Assembly: GCA_003697105.1 (NCBI GenBank)
Contig: RFFQ01000088.1
Location: 1 to 7,944, forward strand
Reading direction: 5' to 3'
Length of the DNA stretch: 7,944 nt
Source: Gemmatimonadota bacterium
Lineage (GTDB): Bacteria > 4572-55 > J002
Position numbers and translations under genes: made by a program. Below are positions 6,724-7,944 of this stretch, one piece after another. The notes under the pieces are model-generated. The model was not told where the DNA came from, made no database searches, and saw only the letters and a program-made list of their open reading frames with translations. Position 1 is the stretch's first letter; every line of letters starts with the position of its first letter.

Positions 6724-7890
6724 ATGTCCTTGAATTATGATTTACCGGAAGAAGTGCGGATGTTACGAGATAGCGTGCGGGATTTTGCCGAAACTGTTAT
6801 CCGCCCCCAAGCGAAAAAACTGGATGAAAACGAGGAATTTTCACCGGAATTGACTAAAGAAATGGGCGAATTGGGGCTATTTGGTTTTACGATCCCGGAA
6901 GAATATGGGGGTAACGGAATTGATTATTTGGGATATATTGTCGCGGTGGAAGAACTTGCTCGCGTGGATGGTTCGCAGGCGGCAACGGTAGCGGCGCACA
7001 ATTCGTTAGGATTGGGTCCCATCTACTATTTTGGAAACGAAGCACAAAAAGAGAAATATCTACCCCAACTCTGTACCGGTGACAAACTGTGGGCATTTGG
7101 TCTGACCGAACCCAATGCCGGTTCAGATGCGGGCGGTAGTAAAACCAATGCCGTCAAAGAAGGTGATGAGTGGGTGATCAATGGCTCTAAGATTTTCATC
7201 ACCAATGGGTCGGCGCCGTATTCGCTAGGGGCAACGGTGCAAACCGTCACTGGTACACGGGATGACGGCAAAAAAATATACACATGTTTTCTGGTGGAAC
7301 ATGGTACAGAAGGGTTTGAATCACGCACCATGCATGAAAAAATGATGTGGCGCTCCTCCTTGACTTCCGAGCTGTTTTTTACCAATTGTCGTGTCCCAGA
7401 GGATGCCATCTTGGGCAAAGCAGGTGAAGGGTTCAAATTGATGCTCTCCACGCTCGACCGGGGTCGCTTGTCGATTGCCGCCATGGGGCTTGGCTGTGCA
7501 CAGGGAGCTTACGAACTGGCATTAAAATACGCTAAGGAACGGCAACAATTCGGGCGTTATATCTCCACATTTCAAGCAAATGCCTTCAAATTAGCAAATA
7601 TGCGGGTCGAGATTGAAGCCGCCCGCAACATGCTGTACAAAGCCGCTTGGCTCTGTGAAAATGGGCGCGAATTTAAGGATTTAGCCGCAATGTCCAAACT
7701 TTATTGCTCCGAAGTCGCCCACCGGGTCGTTAATGATGCCTTGCAAATTCATGGAGGATACGGCTTAATGAAAGAATATGAGATCGAACGCTTCTACCGC
7801 GATCAACGCTTGCTGGAAATTGGCGAAGGCACCTCCGAAATCTTACGTCTGGTGATTTCGCGCTCCATTGGTTGCTACGATGTCGGATAA
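6724..7890 (+). CDS. Acyl-CoA dehydrogenase (short/medium-chain type)
   Basis: A cytosolic flavoenzyme that introduces the alpha-beta double bond into an acyl-CoA and passes electrons through its FAD to electron-transfer flavoprotein. The 388 residues from this start match the usual length of about 380. The N-terminal helical domain covers about 1-120. The middle beta domain holds the flavin-binding motif FGLTEPNAGSDA (125-136) and WVINGSKIFITNG (150-162). The C-terminal helical domain has RQQFGRYI (273-280), the FAD-contacting IHGGYG (342-347) and the catalytic base Glu368 in IGEGTSEILR. Glu at this position is the pattern of butyryl-, short- and medium-chain enzymes; isovaleryl- and long-chain members carry the base elsewhere. 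The exact acyl chain used cannot be told from sequence. No ETF or other fatty-acid gene is in view, and no terminator is visible in the 54 bases left. Confidence 0.95.
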   Translation: MSLNYDLPEEVRMLRDSVRDFAETVIRPQAKKLDENEEFSPELTKEMGELGLFGFTIPEEYGGNGIDYLGYIVAVEELARVDGSQAATVAAHNSLGLGPIYYFGNEAQKEKYLPQLCTGDKLWAFGLTEPNAGSDAGGSKTNAVKEGDEWVINGSKIFITNGSAPYSLGATVQTVTGTRDDGKKIYTCFLVEHGTEGFESRTMHEKMMWRSSLTSELFFTNCRVPEDAILGKAGEGFKLMLSTLDRGRLSIAAMGLGCAQGAYELALKYAKERQQFGRYISTFQANAFKLANMRVEIEAARNMLYKAAWLCENGREFKDLAAMSKLYCSEVAHRVVNDALQIHGGYGLMKEYEIERFYRDQRLLEIGEGTSEILRLVISRSIGCYDVG

Positions 7891-7944
7891 TTGACATCCT
7901 CTTGATAAAACACCGGCTAAAACAACAAAACCTCACAGATGATA

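Noticed and set aside
7891-7921. TTGACA right after the acyl-CoA dehydrogenase stop as a promoter
   Set aside because: It overlaps no -10-like box at 16-18 bases; the nearest (GCTAAA) is poor and 19 bases away.
1-7944. CRISPR array, tRNA genes, insertion sequence, phage or defence island
   Set aside because: I saw no direct repeats with spacers, tRNA cloverleaf, transposase or defence-type protein. The identified genes are all conserved housekeeping families.

Overview
All recognisable genes in this window lie on the + strand and are housekeeping genes of an ordinary bacterial chromosome. The ribonuclease P RNA is the ancestral A type, because the P6 pairing and a P17-like arm can be seen. 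That argues against a low-GC Firmicute, whose RNA is usually B type. Several genes have clear AGGAGG-like ribosome binding sites, base composition looks moderate, and nothing looks archaeal or eukaryotic. My impression of the protein sequences is a Gram-negative-type lineage, perhaps in or near the FCB or Calditrichota/KSB-like groups. That placement is a guess from memory and not a demonstrated assignment.

Layout. Bases 1-298 have no intact gene. They hold a two-tier inverted repeat (8-49) and a protein-like open frame without a start codon (about 96-266) that may be the tail of a dead gene. Then come gap (299-1306, glyceraldehyde-3-phosphate dehydrogenase) and a small GlsB/YeaQ-family membrane protein (1362-1610), closed by a strong intrinsic terminator (1640-1680). 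pgk (1772-2977, phosphoglycerate kinase) follows with its own candidate promoter. Next are a family-4 uracil-DNA glycosylase (3104-4096) and, 13 bases later, the replicative helicase dnaB (4110-5570). The RNase P RNA gene rnpB (about 5610-5990) begins 39 bases after dnaB. The window ends with a hemolysin III/TrhA-type seven-helix membrane protein (6029-6682) and an acyl-CoA dehydrogenase (6724-7890).

How the genes relate. gap and pgk encode consecutive enzymes of lower glycolysis/gluconeogenesis, but a terminator separates them into two transcription units. The glycosylase and dnaB form a tight replication/repair pair. rnpB sits so close behind dnaB that it either shares the dnaB transcript or has a promoter inside the dnaB 3' end. 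The TrhA-like gene and the acyl-CoA dehydrogenase are 41 bases apart and could be co-transcribed, with no obvious functional link.

I found no evidence of a new biological system. The items most worth a second look are the possible gene remnant and inverted repeats upstream of gap, the dnaB-rnpB junction with an extra P19-type hairpin in the RNA, and the long linker in the glycosylase.
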